Assembly (NCBI RefSeq): GCF_012328925.1
Contig: NZ_JAAXLS010000003.1
Location: forward strand, 62,001 to 126,000
Reading direction: 5' to 3'
Length of the DNA stretch: 64,000 bases
From: Amycolatopsis acididurans
Lineage (GTDB): Bacteria; Actinomycetota; Actinomycetes; Mycobacteriales; Pseudonocardiaceae
Shown: one piece after another, positions 16,198 through 23,478 of the stretch
Layout: each line of letters begins with the position of its first letter
Position numbering within the stretch: position 1 is the stretch's first letter
The notes under the pieces: generated by a model
What the model saw: the letters and a program-made list of their open reading frames with translations, nothing else
What the model was told of the DNA's origin: nothing
The model's database searches: none
Translations under genes and position numbers: made by a program

Positions 16198-16252
16198 GGG
16201 GTCCAGGGGGCTCGCCCCCGGCGGGGGTTTGGGGTTCGACCCCCAAAAGACA
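16198..16252. repeat. GC-rich REP-like palindromic unit
   Basis: CAGGGGGCTCGCCCCCGGCG, then GGGGGTTTGGGGTTCGACCC and CC, form nested inverted repeats (GGGGGCTCGCCCCC; GGGGGT/ACCCCC). The wording is that of short intergenic palindromes scattered in actinobacterial genomes. It lies between the convergent TetR and DUF151 genes and may work as a transcription end or mRNA stabiliser. Confidence 0.5.
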
Positions 16253-16255
16253 CCG

Positions 16256-16315
16256 GTAACGCGCGCCAGGCCCGCGCTTTCCGCGGGCACACGTCCGCGG
16301 ATGAGCGCGCGTTAC
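16256..16315. terminator. long stem between TetR and DUF151 genes
   Basis: GTAACGCGCG (16256-16265) pairs perfectly with CGCGCGTTAC (16306-16315), enclosing a second GC-rich stem (CCCGCG/CGCGGG). The stem includes the DUF151 stop codon. It is likely the terminator of the leftward transcript, although it lacks a U-run. Confidence 0.4.
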
Positions 16316-16785
16316 GTGTCCGCTCCGCGGAAGTCTTCCGGGGACACGGAGTCGAGGAACTCGCGGAACTTCTCGACCTCGTCCTCCTGCTCGTCCGGGA
16401 TGATCAGCCCGGCTTCCTCGAGCACGGACTCCACCGCGTGGATCGGCACCCCGACGCGCAGCGCCAGCGCCACCGAGTCGCTCGGCCGCGCGGAGACCCG
16501 GACGTTGCCGTCGAACACCAGCTCCGCGAAGAACGTGCCCTCGCGCAGATCGGTGATCACGACCTGTTCGAGTTCGCGACCCAGCGCGCCGATCACTTCC
16601 TTGAGCAGGTCGTGCGTGAGCGGCCGGGCCGGCCGCACACCCTGTTGCTCCAGTGCGATCGCGGTGGCCTCGACGGATCCGATCCAGATCGGGAGGTAAC
16701 GCTCACCCTCCGTCTCCCGCAGCAACAAGATCGGCTGATTCGCGGGCAGCTCGACCCGCACGCCGACGACGCGCATCTCGCTCAT
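16312..16785 (-). CDS. bifunctional nuclease family protein (DUF151)
   Basis: A 157-residue protein of the DUF151/bifunctional nuclease family: MRVVGVRVELPANQPILLLR, YLPIWIGSVEATAIALEQQG, ARPLTHDLLKEVIGALG and VSARPSDSVALALRVGVPIH are the conserved blocks, followed by the usual acidic C-terminal tail. Some plant and bacterial members cleave RNA and DNA in vitro; the cellular role is unclear. It belongs to the conserved gcvH-garA-ftsR-DUF151-MerR order known from mycobacteria (Rv1829 position), so it is a core rather than accessory gene. Confidence 0.9.
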   Translation of the reverse strand: MSEMRVVGVRVELPANQPILLLRETEGERYLPIWIGSVEATAIALEQQGVRPARPLTHDLLKEVIGALGRELEQVVITDLREGTFFAELVFDGNVRVSARPSDSVALALRVGVPIHAVESVLEEAGLIIPDEQEDEVEKFREFLDSVSPEDFRGADT

Positions 16786-16989
16786 CGGACTTCGCCTCCC
16801 TCACCTGTGCGCGGGCCGCAGCGCTGTTTCGAGGATCTCGCATCGACACTGTCGACGCTACCCGTCATCCGCACGCTGTGCTCGCTTCTTCGACTGTGCT
16901 CGGTCCGCACCTTCGATGTCGGCAACCCATCACCAACGGTACGGCATCGCAGCCGTTTGGAAGAGTCATGAAACTGTGTCATTAGGTAC

Positions 16990-17009
16990 CCGCCCCGGGA
17001 ACGGGGCGG
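16990..17009 (-). terminator. hairpin downstream of ftsR
   Basis: CCGCCCCG-GGAA-CGGGGCGG, an 8-bp perfect stem with a 4-nt loop, begins 14 bp after the ftsR stop. There is no clear U-run, so it may slow rather than stop transcription. The remaining 16786-17022 region holds no convincing gene; it should carry the DUF151 promoter. Confidence 0.45.
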
Positions 17010-17022
17010 ATCTTCACCGTGT

Positions 17023-17760
17023 TCAACCGCCGGTCACACCGCGGATGCCCGCCTTGACCAGCAACGTATGCAACGTGACCGACAGCGCCGCCAGTTCACG
17101 CACCATCTCGTCGGCGCGGGCCTGCGCGTCGCTGTCACGCTGCCGGAACACCGGCGTCACGATCTGCTCCAGCAGTCCGACCTCGCGATCCGCCGACGCG
17201 CGGAACGCCCGCAGGTGCCTGGGCTCGATGCCGAACTCCGTCATCGCCTTGACGGTTCGCGCCACCAGAACCGCGTCCGGGTCGTAGAAGCCGGCCGCGC
17301 CGGACCGGATCAGCCCGTACTGTTCGAGCTCGGCGAGGCTCCCGGAGTCGATTCCCGCCTGATCGAGCAGCTCTTCCTTGGTGAGCCGCACTTCCCTGCC
17401 CTGCGCGAAGTCCTCCGCGCCCGGCAGGCCGTCGCCCGCCGACAGCGAGACGAGCTTGCGCGGCAGGCGCGTCGTGCCCGTCTGGTGCCCGTCGCCGCGG
17501 TCGGCGGCGTCCAGTTGCTCCTTGATCACCTTCAGGGGCAGGTAGTGATCCCGCTGGGCGGCCAGCACGAAACGCAGGCGCTCGACGTCCGCGGCCGAGA
17601 ACTGCCGGTAGCCGGACGGCGTCCGGCCGGGCCGCACCAGGCCCTCGGACTCGAGGAACCTGATCTTGGAGATGGTCACATCGGGGAACTCGCCGCGCAG
17701 TTGCGCCAGCACGGCCCCGATGCTCAACCCATCGCGCTGTGGCCGCCCGGCAGCCGTCAC
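17023..17760 (-). CDS. ftsR: MerR-family cell-division regulator FtsR (Rv1828-type)
   Basis: A 245-residue MerR regulator: LSIGAVLAQLRGEFPDVTIS, KIRFLESEGLVRPGRTPSGY and RQFSAADVERLRFVLAAQRD form the winged HTH. The C-terminal region (SLAELEQYGLIRSGAAGFYD, GIEPRHLRAFRASADREVGL) is specific to the FtsR/Rv1828 group, which in Corynebacterium activates ftsZ. Its GTG overlaps the garA stop by 4 bp, so garA and ftsR are translated together as in mycobacteria. No ftsZ is in this window. Confidence 0.88.
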   Translation of the reverse strand: MTAAGRPQRDGLSIGAVLAQLRGEFPDVTISKIRFLESEGLVRPGRTPSGYRQFSAADVERLRFVLAAQRDHYLPLKVIKEQLDAADRGDGHQTGTTRLPRKLVSLSAGDGLPGAEDFAQGREVRLTKEELLDQAGIDSGSLAELEQYGLIRSGAAGFYDPDAVLVARTVKAMTEFGIEPRHLRAFRASADREVGLLEQIVTPVFRQRDSDAQARADEMVRELAALSVTLHTLLVKAGIRGVTGG

Positions 17761-18221
17761 TGTGCCCCCTGGCCCCCGTGTCCTGGGCCGGTCAGGAAGA
17801 CCAGGCGGAACTTGCCGATCTGCACCTCGTCGCCACCGGCGAGCACGGCCTGGTCCACCGGCTCGCGGTTGACGTAGGTGCCGTTGAGGCTGCCCACGTC
17901 GATCACCACGAACTCGCCGCCCTCACGCCGGAACTCCGCGTGGCGCCGGGACACCGTGACGTCGTCGAGGAAGATGTCGCTGTCCGGGTGCCGGCCCGCG
18001 CTGGTGGTGTCCCGGTCGAGCAGGAACCGGGAACCCGCGTTCGGGCCACGCTTGACGACCAGCAGCGCGGATCCGGCCGGCAGCGCGTCGACGCCGGCGA
18101 CCGAGGGCTCCCGCTCTGCCGGCTCCTGGCCCTCCGACTCCGCCAGGAAGTCGGCCCGGAAGATCGAGGTCCGTTCCGGAGACCGCTCCGGGGGAACGCC
18201 GGGCCCGTCGTTCGTGCTCAC
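17757..18221 (-). CDS. garA: GarA/OdhI-type FHA regulator of 2-oxoglutarate metabolism
   Basis: A 154-residue protein from the GTG at 18221 (RBS GAGGAGA). The C-terminal FHA domain is complete: ALLVVKRGPNAGSRFLLDRD, SAGRHPDSDIFLDDVTVSRR and VGSLNGTYVNREPVDQAVLA carry the phosphothreonine-binding Arg, Ser and Asn. GarA inhibits 2-oxoglutarate dehydrogenase and controls glutamate metabolism, and is switched off by phosphorylation of an N-terminal ETTS motif. Here that motif reads ERTS (SPERTSIFRADFL): the threonine aligned with the PknB site is kept, while the one aligned with the PknG site is Arg. The neighbours gcvH and ftsR fit the conserved order. Confidence 0.94.
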   Translation of the reverse strand: MSTNDGPGVPPERSPERTSIFRADFLAESEGQEPAEREPSVAGVDALPAGSALLVVKRGPNAGSRFLLDRDTTSAGRHPDSDIFLDDVTVSRRHAEFRREGGEFVVIDVGSLNGTYVNREPVDQAVLAGGDEVQIGKFRLVFLTGPGHGGQGAQ

Positions 18222-18296
18222 CTGAGCTCTCCTCACCACTGAAGTGTGTGCCTAGCCTGGAACATGTGCTGCCAACGTACCGTGCCTGATCGGTTC

Positions 18297-18339
18297 GAGC
18301 CCCTGGGGCTCCCCCCAACGGCCGCCGTTATCCGGCCGT
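18297..18339 (-). terminator. two hairpins between gcvH and garA
   Basis: ACGGCCG/CGGCCGT arms (18318-18339) enclose the gcvH stop codon, and a tight GAGCCCC-T-GGGGCTC hairpin (18297-18311) follows. Together they probably end or weaken the gcvH transcript before garA. No U-run is present. Confidence 0.35.
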
Positions 18340-18708
18340 GAGCGACTGGTAGGCCTCGGCGTCGAGCAGCGCCTCCACGGCGGCCGCGTCGTCGATCTTG
18401 ATCTCGATGAGCCAGCCCTCGCCGTAGGGGTCGCTGTTGATCAGCTCGGGCGACTCGGCGACGGCGTCGTTGACCGCCACGACCTCCCCGTCGACCGGTG
18501 CGAACAGCTCCGACACGCTCTTGGTCGACTCGACCTCGCCGAAGACGTCACCGGAGGAGAGCTGCTTGCCCACCTCGGGCAGCTCGACGAACACCACGTC
18601 CCCGAGCTGGTCCTGCGCGTACTCGGTGATCCCCACCCGCACCGAGTCCGAGCCGGTCGTGACCCACTCGTGTTCTTCGGTGTAGCGCAGCTCTTCTGGA
18701 GCGGACAA
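18328..18708 (-). CDS. gcvH: glycine cleavage system H protein
   Basis: GcvH is the lipoyl-carrier of glycine cleavage, shuttling the aminomethyl group between GcvP, GcvT and the lipoamide dehydrogenase. The 126-residue protein starts at TTG 18708 (LSAPEELRYTEEHEW) behind AAGGGGACCGGAG; a much longer open frame upstream overlaps the phosphatidyltransferase gene and is not used. The lipoylated lysine is in FGEVESTKSVSELFAPV and the end SDPYGEGWLIEIKIDD is intact. GcvP and GcvT are not in the window, although a glycine riboswitch is 3.5 kb downstream on this strand. Confidence 0.95.
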   Translation of the reverse strand: MSAPEELRYTEEHEWVTTGSDSVRVGITEYAQDQLGDVVFVELPEVGKQLSSGDVFGEVESTKSVSELFAPVDGEVVAVNDAVAESPELINSDPYGEGWLIEIKIDDAAAVEALLDAEAYQSLTAG

Positions 18709-18755
18709 CTCCGGTCCCCTTTCGTCCCAGTCCCCACGACATGTCGGCGAGAGTC

Positions 18756-19379
18756 TTACATCCGTGGGCCCCGCGCGGCACCCCGGACCGCCCAGATCGT
18801 CTGCATGACATACAGCGCCCCCGACCACAGGTACAGCACGCCACCCCAGGTCATGAACGCGTAGGCGACCGGGCGGGCGAACGCGGCCACGGCCGAGCCG
18901 CCCTGTGTGAGCAGCAGGAACGGGAACGCGTACATCAGGACGAAGGTCGCGCCCTTGCCGATGTAGGTCACCTCGGGCGGGGCGAACCCGGCGCGGCGCA
19001 GCACGAGGATGCACACACCCACGATCAGCTCGCGCAGCACGAGCGGGGCGACCACCCACCACGGCACGATGCCGCGGATCAGGAACGCCGCCAGCGTGGC
19101 GACGATGTAGAGCCGGTCGGCGGCCGGGTCGAGCAACTGGCCCAGCTTGCTCATCTGGTCGAGCCAGCGGGCCAGCTTGCCGTCGAGCCAGTCGGTGAGC
19201 GCGCTGAAGACCAGCACCGCGAGCGCCCACCCGTCCGCCCTCGGCCCCAGCAGCAGCCACAGGAACAGCGGCACGCCCGCCAGCCGCAGCAGCGACAGGA
19301 TGTTCGGCACGGTCAGCGCCTGCCGGAGCAGGGAGGGAGGTTCCGCTTCGGTCACCCCTCGCGGGCTGGGCTCGATCAC
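18756..19379 (-). CDS. CDP-alcohol phosphatidyltransferase family protein (PgsA-like)
   Basis: A 207-residue integral membrane enzyme with about five to six hydrophobic segments. The catalytic signature D-x2-D-G-x2-A-R-x8-G-x3-D-x3-D is complete in DWLDGKLARWLDQMSKLGQL and LDPAADRLYIVATLAAFLIR. This family moves a phosphatidyl group from CDP-diacylglycerol to an alcohol such as glycerol 3-phosphate, inositol phosphate or phosphatidylglycerol. In mycobacteria a similar gene (pgsA2) precedes gcvH, supporting conserved synteny. The GTG at 19379 is the longest start; a GTG nine codons later is possible. The substrate is not resolved. Confidence 0.88.
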   Translation of the reverse strand: MIEPSPRGVTEAEPPSLLRQALTVPNILSLLRLAGVPLFLWLLLGPRADGWALAVLVFSALTDWLDGKLARWLDQMSKLGQLLDPAADRLYIVATLAAFLIRGIVPWWVVAPLVLRELIVGVCILVLRRAGFAPPEVTYIGKGATFVLMYAFPFLLLTQGGSAVAAFARPVAYAFMTWGGVLYLWSGALYVMQTIWAVRGAARGPRM

Positions 19380-19446
19380 GTGTTCACCCTATGCCCGGCC
19401 GGCGCCGTGACGCGGCACGACCTGCGGGTTCGGACAGGGGCGGGGC

Positions 19447-19680
19447 TCAGCCCGCGCGGCGGTAGCTCCAGCCACGGCGGCGGAGGTCGGCGCTGGTGAG
19501 TGCGAGCGGGCGGCCACGGTAGTCGGTGCCCATCCAGCGCGGCTTGCCGCGGCCGGCTTCCAGCACGTAGGGGCGGCCTTGGCTCCACACCACGGTGCAC
19601 GGGATGGCGGGCGGTTCGGCGGTACGGGTGTCCGGGGACGGTGACTGTGACGCGGTATAGCCGTCGGTATCGGTGCTCAT
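19447..19680 (-). CDS. hypothetical protein, 77 aa
   Basis: A small soluble protein from the ATG at 19680, preceded by AGAGAG. The first 30 residues are polar and low-complexity (MSTDTDGYTASQSPSPDTRT). The rest is a compact basic region (PCTVVWSQGRPYVLEAGRGK, PRWMGTDYRGRPLALTSADL, RRRGWSYRRAG), with several Trp and Tyr residues in a pattern that looks conserved rather than random. It is upstream of, and in line with, the phosphatidyltransferase. I do not recognise a family. Confidence 0.5.
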   Translation of the reverse strand: MSTDTDGYTASQSPSPDTRTAEPPAIPCTVVWSQGRPYVLEAGRGKPRWMGTDYRGRPLALTSADLRRRGWSYRRAG

Positions 19681-19797
19681 CACTCTCTGGCCTGGTCGGT
19701 CTGGTGCCTGCACCGGTCTTGTCGTCCGCACCGCGCGATCCGTTAGCAGAACCACCGGAATTCACCCTGCCGTGCGGAAAACCCACCGTGCGTGTTC

Positions 19798-19810
19798 GTC
19801 CATTGTGGAC
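19798..19810. repeat. 13-bp inverted repeat GTCCA-N3-TGGAC (intergenic copy)
   Basis: GTCCATTGTGGAC, a perfect 5+5-bp inverted repeat, in the 205-bp space before the lipoprotein at 19886. Perfect copies also occur at 4404, 41669 and 48049, and several near-copies elsewhere. This is the only perfect copy outside a gene. Confidence 0.45.
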
Positions 19811-19885
19811 CTCTGGCGTGTCGCCGGGCGGCGGGGGCCACCCGGGGGTAACCTGCCTGCCGGACCACGCGAGGGAGGCAAGGCG

Positions 19886-20386
19886 ATGCGCACGGCGTTG
19901 TTGCTCGGCGGAGCGGGCCTCGCGGCGCTCGCGGTCGCGGCGGGATGCGCGGACGGCCGGACCGCCGCGGCCCCGTCACCCTCCCCCGCCGCCTCGTCGT
20001 CGTCCTCCGCCGAGCCTTCGCCTTCGCCTTCGTCGTCGGTGACGCCGTCACCCTCGCCGACTCCGGCGCCACACACCACGAAGGTGCCTGCGACGACGAG
20101 CGAGGCCGCGCCGACCGGCGGCGACTGCGGCACGGTTCCCGCCGCGAGCGGACTGACGCTGCGCGTGCTGGACAGCTCGGCGATGGGCATCTCCTGCGCC
20201 GACGCGAAAAGCCTGGTGGCCAAGTTCCAGCAGCAGATCACCGGAAAGCAGCCTCCCGGTTCCAGCCAGCCGGTGAGCGCGTCGGTGGACGGCTGGCTGT
20301 GCGTGTCCGGCCCGCCCTCCGGAGGCGGCGGTACGAGCTGCAGCCGCGGCGAGCAGACCGTCTTCGCCGAGGCCGCCGCCGAATAA
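19886..20386 (+). CDS. Ser/Pro-rich lipoprotein, paralogue of the next gene
   Basis: A 166-residue putative lipoprotein: signal MRTALLLGGAGLAALAVAAG followed by the lipobox Cys21. Residues 27-75 are a Pro/Ser/Thr linker (SPSPAASSSSSAEPSPSPSS) typical of a wall-spanning spacer. The C-terminal domain, from CGTVPAASGLTLRVLDSSAM through ISCADAKSLVAKF to VDGWLCVSGPP, has four cysteines, likely two disulfides. The same domain plan occurs in the next gene. GAGGGAGG upstream is a strong RBS. The function is unknown; comparable small lipoproteins are abundant in Pseudonocardiaceae. Confidence 0.75.
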   Translation: MRTALLLGGAGLAALAVAAGCADGRTAAAPSPSPAASSSSSAEPSPSPSSSVTPSPSPTPAPHTTKVPATTSEAAPTGGDCGTVPAASGLTLRVLDSSAMGISCADAKSLVAKFQQQITGKQPPGSSQPVSASVDGWLCVSGPPSGGGGTSCSRGEQTVFAEAAAE

Positions 20387-20412
20387 AACCCTCTCCCCGC
20401 AAGGAAAACTGA

Positions 20413-20790
20413 ATGAGAACACTGGTCATCCCCCTGGCGGCCTGCGCGTTCGCGCTGGCCGCGTGCGGCACGGACCTCACCACCGCGTCGACGCCGGCCG
20501 TGGCCCAGGACCAGACCGAGGCGGCGCGGGAGGTGCCGTGTGGCACCGTCCCCGCGGCCGCCGGCGCACGCGCGAACGTGGTGGTGCGCCGGGGAAACGT
20601 GGACTGCGCCCAGGCGACCGCGGTGGTCACCCGGTACTTCGCCCGGCTCTCCCCCAGCGACGCGGCCAGGCCCGATGGCGCGGGCCCGGTCGCGCTCGAG
20701 GAGTGGACGTGCGGCAGCGACCCGGGCGTCGCGCTGAACGCCACCTGCTCCACTGAGGACGACCGCGAGATCGACACGACCTCGGCCTGA
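20413..20790 (+). CDS. small lipoprotein, paralogue of the preceding gene
   Basis: A 125-residue putative lipoprotein: signal MRTLVIPLAACAFALAAC with lipobox LAAC. The mature domain repeats the neighbour's plan: CGTVPAAAGARANVVVRRGN, VDCAQATAVVTRYFARLSPS, EEWTCGSDPG and a final Cys in NATCSTEDD. It lacks the neighbour's long Ser/Pro linker. The 26-bp gap makes an operon of two likely. The pair appears to be a tandem duplication that has diverged; no known enzymatic motif is visible. Confidence 0.72.
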   Translation: MRTLVIPLAACAFALAACGTDLTTASTPAVAQDQTEAAREVPCGTVPAAAGARANVVVRRGNVDCAQATAVVTRYFARLSPSDAARPDGAGPVALEEWTCGSDPGVALNATCSTEDDREIDTTSA

Positions 20791-20792
20791 CG

Positions 20793-20833
20793 GCCGTGCG
20801 GGACCTCCGCGACGTCGCGGGGGCCCGCACGGC
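20793..20833. terminator. bidirectional terminator between lipoprotein and acyl-CoA synthetase genes
   Basis: GCCGTGCGGG (20793-20802) pairs perfectly with CCCGCACGGC (20824-20833) and the loop has its own GC pairs. It lies between convergent genes, starting 2 bp after the lipoprotein stop. No U-run, as is common in high-GC actinobacteria. Confidence 0.6.
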
Positions 20834-20839
20834 ATGCGG

Positions 20840-22528
20840 TCAGGACTTCAGGCCGGGGAAGTCCTCCTCGCGGAACTCGCCCGCCGGGCGGTCGCCGGAG
20901 CCCTCCTCCTTGCCGCGCAGTTCGACGCGCCGGATCTTGCCCGAGATCGTCTTCGGCAGGTCGGCGAACTGGAGCCTGCGGATTCGCTTGTACGGAGCCA
21001 GGTGCTCGCGGCAGAACGCCAGGATGCTCTCCGCCGTCGCCGCGTCGGGCTCGTGCCCGGAGGCCAGCACGACGTAGGCCTTGGGCACCGCGAGCCGGAT
21101 CGGGTCCGGCGCGGGCACCACGGCCGCTTCGGCGACCGCGTCGTGCTCCAGCAGCACGCTTTCCAGCTCGAACGGCGAGATGCGGTAGTCCGAGGCCTTG
21201 AACACGTCATCGGTGCGCCCGACGTAGGTGATGTAGCCGTCCTCGTCGATCGAGCCGACGTCACCGGTGTGGTAGAAGCCGCCGGCGAACGCGCGGCCGG
21301 TGCGCTCGTCGTCGTCGGCGTAGCCGACCATCAGCCCCACCGGCCGGTGCGCCATGTCGAGACAGATCTCGCCCTCGGTAGCGCGCTCCCCGGTGACCGG
21401 GTCGACCAGCGCGACGGTGAAGCCGGGCAGCGGCCGTCCCATCGAGCCGGACTTGACCTCCTGGCCGGGCGTGTTCGCGATCTGCACGCTGCTCTCGGTC
21501 TGCCCGAACCCGTCGCGGATGGTCACACCCCAGGCCTTGCGCACCTGGTCGATCACCTCGGGGTTGAGCGGCTCGCCCGCGCCGACCACCTTGCGCGGCG
21601 GCGTCTTCAGCGCCGAGAGGTCCGCCTGGATCAGCATCCGCCACACCGTCGGCGGCGCGCAGAAGCTCGTGATGCCGCACCGGTCCATTTGCGACATCAG
21701 TGCGACCGCGTCGAACCTGGTGTAGTTGTACAGGAACACCGTCGCCTCGGCGTTCCACGGCGCGAACACGTTGCTCCACGCGTGTTTGGCCCAGCCCGGC
21801 GAGGAGATGTTCAAGTGGACATCGCCCGGTTCGAGCCCGATCCAGTACATTGTGGACAGATGCCCCACCGGGTACGAAACGTGCGTGTGCTGCACGAGTT
21901 TGGGCTTGGCGGTGGTACCCGAGGTGAAGTAGAGCAGCAGCGGGTCGGTGGCCGAGGTCGTGCCCTCGGCCGCGAACTCCGCCGGCGCGGTGTAGGCGTC
22001 CGAGAAGGACAGCCAGCCCGGCGTGGGCTCGCCCACCGCGACGCGCGTGTAGTCGCCGGGCACATCGGCGAACTTGGGCGCGTCCACCGACCGCACCACG
22101 ACGTGCTTCGCCGCACCCCGGTCGACCCGGTCGCGCAGGTCCTCGGCGCCCAGCAGGGTCGACGCCGGGATGATCACGGCGCCGAGCTTGATGGCGGCCA
22201 GGATCGTCTCCCACAGTTCGACCTGGTTGCCCAGCATGAGGATCAGCCGGTCGCCGCGCCGCACGCCGTGCCCGCGCAGCCAGTTCGCCACCTGGTTCGA
22301 CCGCCGCGCCATCTCCGGGAAGGTCCAGCGCCCCTCGGAGCCGTCCTCCTCGACGATCCACAGCGCGTAGCGTTCGGCGTTGGCCGGATCGGCGGCGATC
22401 ACGTCGAACCAGTCGAGCGCCCAGTTGAACTCGGTCAGCTCCGGCCAGGCGAAACCCTGGTACGCGGTGTCGTAGTCCTCGCGGTGTGCCAGCAGGTAGT
22501 CCCTTGCCTGGCGGAAGGCGTCGCTCAC
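20840..22528 (-). CDS. AMP-binding acyl-CoA synthetase (medium-chain/acetyl-CoA synthetase-like)
   Basis: A 562-residue ANL-superfamily ligase that activates a carboxylic acid with ATP and CoA. All core motifs are visible: the P-loop LLLYFTSGTTAKPKLVQHTH, the A5 region DGFGQTESSVQIANTPG, the A7 motif GGFYHTGDVGSIDEDGYITY, the hinge YVGRTDDVFKASDYRISPFE and the C-terminal catalytic lysine in LPKTISGKIRRVELRGK. The N-terminus (FNWALDWFDVIAADPANAER) is that of the MACS-type group. It is 1 bp downstream of a crotonase gene on the same strand, so the pair likely activates and then isomerises a fatty or branched acid. Confidence 0.9.
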   Translation of the reverse strand: MSDAFRQARDYLLAHREDYDTAYQGFAWPELTEFNWALDWFDVIAADPANAERYALWIVEEDGSEGRWTFPEMARRSNQVANWLRGHGVRRGDRLILMLGNQVELWETILAAIKLGAVIIPASTLLGAEDLRDRVDRGAAKHVVVRSVDAPKFADVPGDYTRVAVGEPTPGWLSFSDAYTAPAEFAAEGTTSATDPLLLYFTSGTTAKPKLVQHTHVSYPVGHLSTMYWIGLEPGDVHLNISSPGWAKHAWSNVFAPWNAEATVFLYNYTRFDAVALMSQMDRCGITSFCAPPTVWRMLIQADLSALKTPPRKVVGAGEPLNPEVIDQVRKAWGVTIRDGFGQTESSVQIANTPGQEVKSGSMGRPLPGFTVALVDPVTGERATEGEICLDMAHRPVGLMVGYADDDERTGRAFAGGFYHTGDVGSIDEDGYITYVGRTDDVFKASDYRISPFELESVLLEHDAVAEAAVVPAPDPIRLAVPKAYVVLASGHEPDAATAESILAFCREHLAPYKRIRRLQFADLPKTISGKIRRVELRGKEEGSGDRPAGEFREEDFPGLKS

Positions 22529-22529
22529 C

Positions 22530-23360
22530 TTATTCTCCCTTGAAGTCCGGCTTCCTGCGTTCCATGAAGGCCTGCACCGCTTCGGTCAGGTCCTTGCTGG
22601 GCAGGAACGCGGCGTTCCACGTCGAGACGTACCGTAACCCGTCGGCGACCTGACGGTCGGTGTTGAGGGAGAGCACGTCCTTGATGCCCTGCAGCACCAG
22701 CGGCGGGTTGGCGGCCATTTCCCCGGCCAGTTCGCGGGCCGCGGCCAGCGCCGCCTCCTGGTCGGCGTGCACGTCGTTGACCAGGCCGATCTTCTCCGCG
22801 CGGGCGGCGTCGATGTCCTTGCCGGTCAGCGCCAGCTCCCGCAGGTGACCTTCGCCGATGATCCCGGCCAGCCGTTGCAGGCTGCCGAGGTCGGCCACGA
22901 TCGCGACCTTGGCCTCGCGGACGCTGAACTTGGCGTCCGCGCTGGCCACCCGCACGTCGGCGGCGGCGATCACGTCGACCCCGCCGCCGATGCACCAGCC
23001 GGAGACGGCGGCGACGACGGGCGTGCGGCAGTTGGCGACCGCGTTCACGCTGTCCTGCAGCCTGCGGATCTCCTTCATGAACGTGGTGCGCGGGCCGGCC
23101 AGCGCGTCCGCGGCGAGCAACGGCGCCCAGTCGCCCATCATGGCGGGCAGGTCGAGGCCGTAGGAGAAATTGCCCCCGCTGCCGGTGAGCACGATCGCTC
23201 GGACTTCCGGGTCGGCGTCCAGCTCTGCGAACACCAGCGGCAGCTCACGCCAGAAGTCAGGGCCCATCGCGTTGCCCTTGGACGGGCCGAGCAGCGTCAC
23301 CTCGGCGATCCGCCCCGTGCGTTCGACTTTGAGGGCCACGAGGCCGGTGGTATCAGTCAT
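22530..23360 (-). CDS. crotonase-family protein, dienoyl-CoA isomerase-like
   Basis: A 276-residue enoyl-CoA hydratase/isomerase-fold protein. The oxyanion-hole parts are NFSYGLDLPAMMGDW and SGWCIGGGVDVIAAADVRVA. The active-site segment FSVREAKVAIVADLGSLQRL has acidic residues aligned with the Glu and Asp of Delta3,5-Delta2,4-dienoyl-CoA isomerase (ECH1), and an Asp is also present in GGVDVIAAADV. I take the ATG at 23360 (MTDTTGLVALKVER); an in-frame ATG three codons earlier is possible. It is the first gene of a two-gene unit with the acyl-CoA synthetase. Confidence 0.85.
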   Translation of the reverse strand: MTDTTGLVALKVERTGRIAEVTLLGPSKGNAMGPDFWRELPLVFAELDADPEVRAIVLTGSGGNFSYGLDLPAMMGDWAPLLAADALAGPRTTFMKEIRRLQDSVNAVANCRTPVVAAVSGWCIGGGVDVIAAADVRVASADAKFSVREAKVAIVADLGSLQRLAGIIGEGHLRELALTGKDIDAARAEKIGLVNDVHADQEAALAAARELAGEMAANPPLVLQGIKDVLSLNTDRQVADGLRYVSTWNAAFLPSKDLTEAVQAFMERRKPDFKGE

Positions 23361-23478
23361 GCCTGCCATCTTGACAATCGCGTGCGGGGGTGCCGCACCC
23401 GACCGGTCCTCCTCCGCGGAGTTCCCGCGTCACTCCCGCTTCGTGCGGTCCTGATGACGAACGTGGTTTGCTAGAGAC

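Noticed and set aside
18328..19260. A long frame extending GcvH by about 180 residues
   Set aside because: The extension overlaps the phosphatidyltransferase gene out of frame; GcvH has a fixed size near 126 residues and a TTG start with a good RBS.
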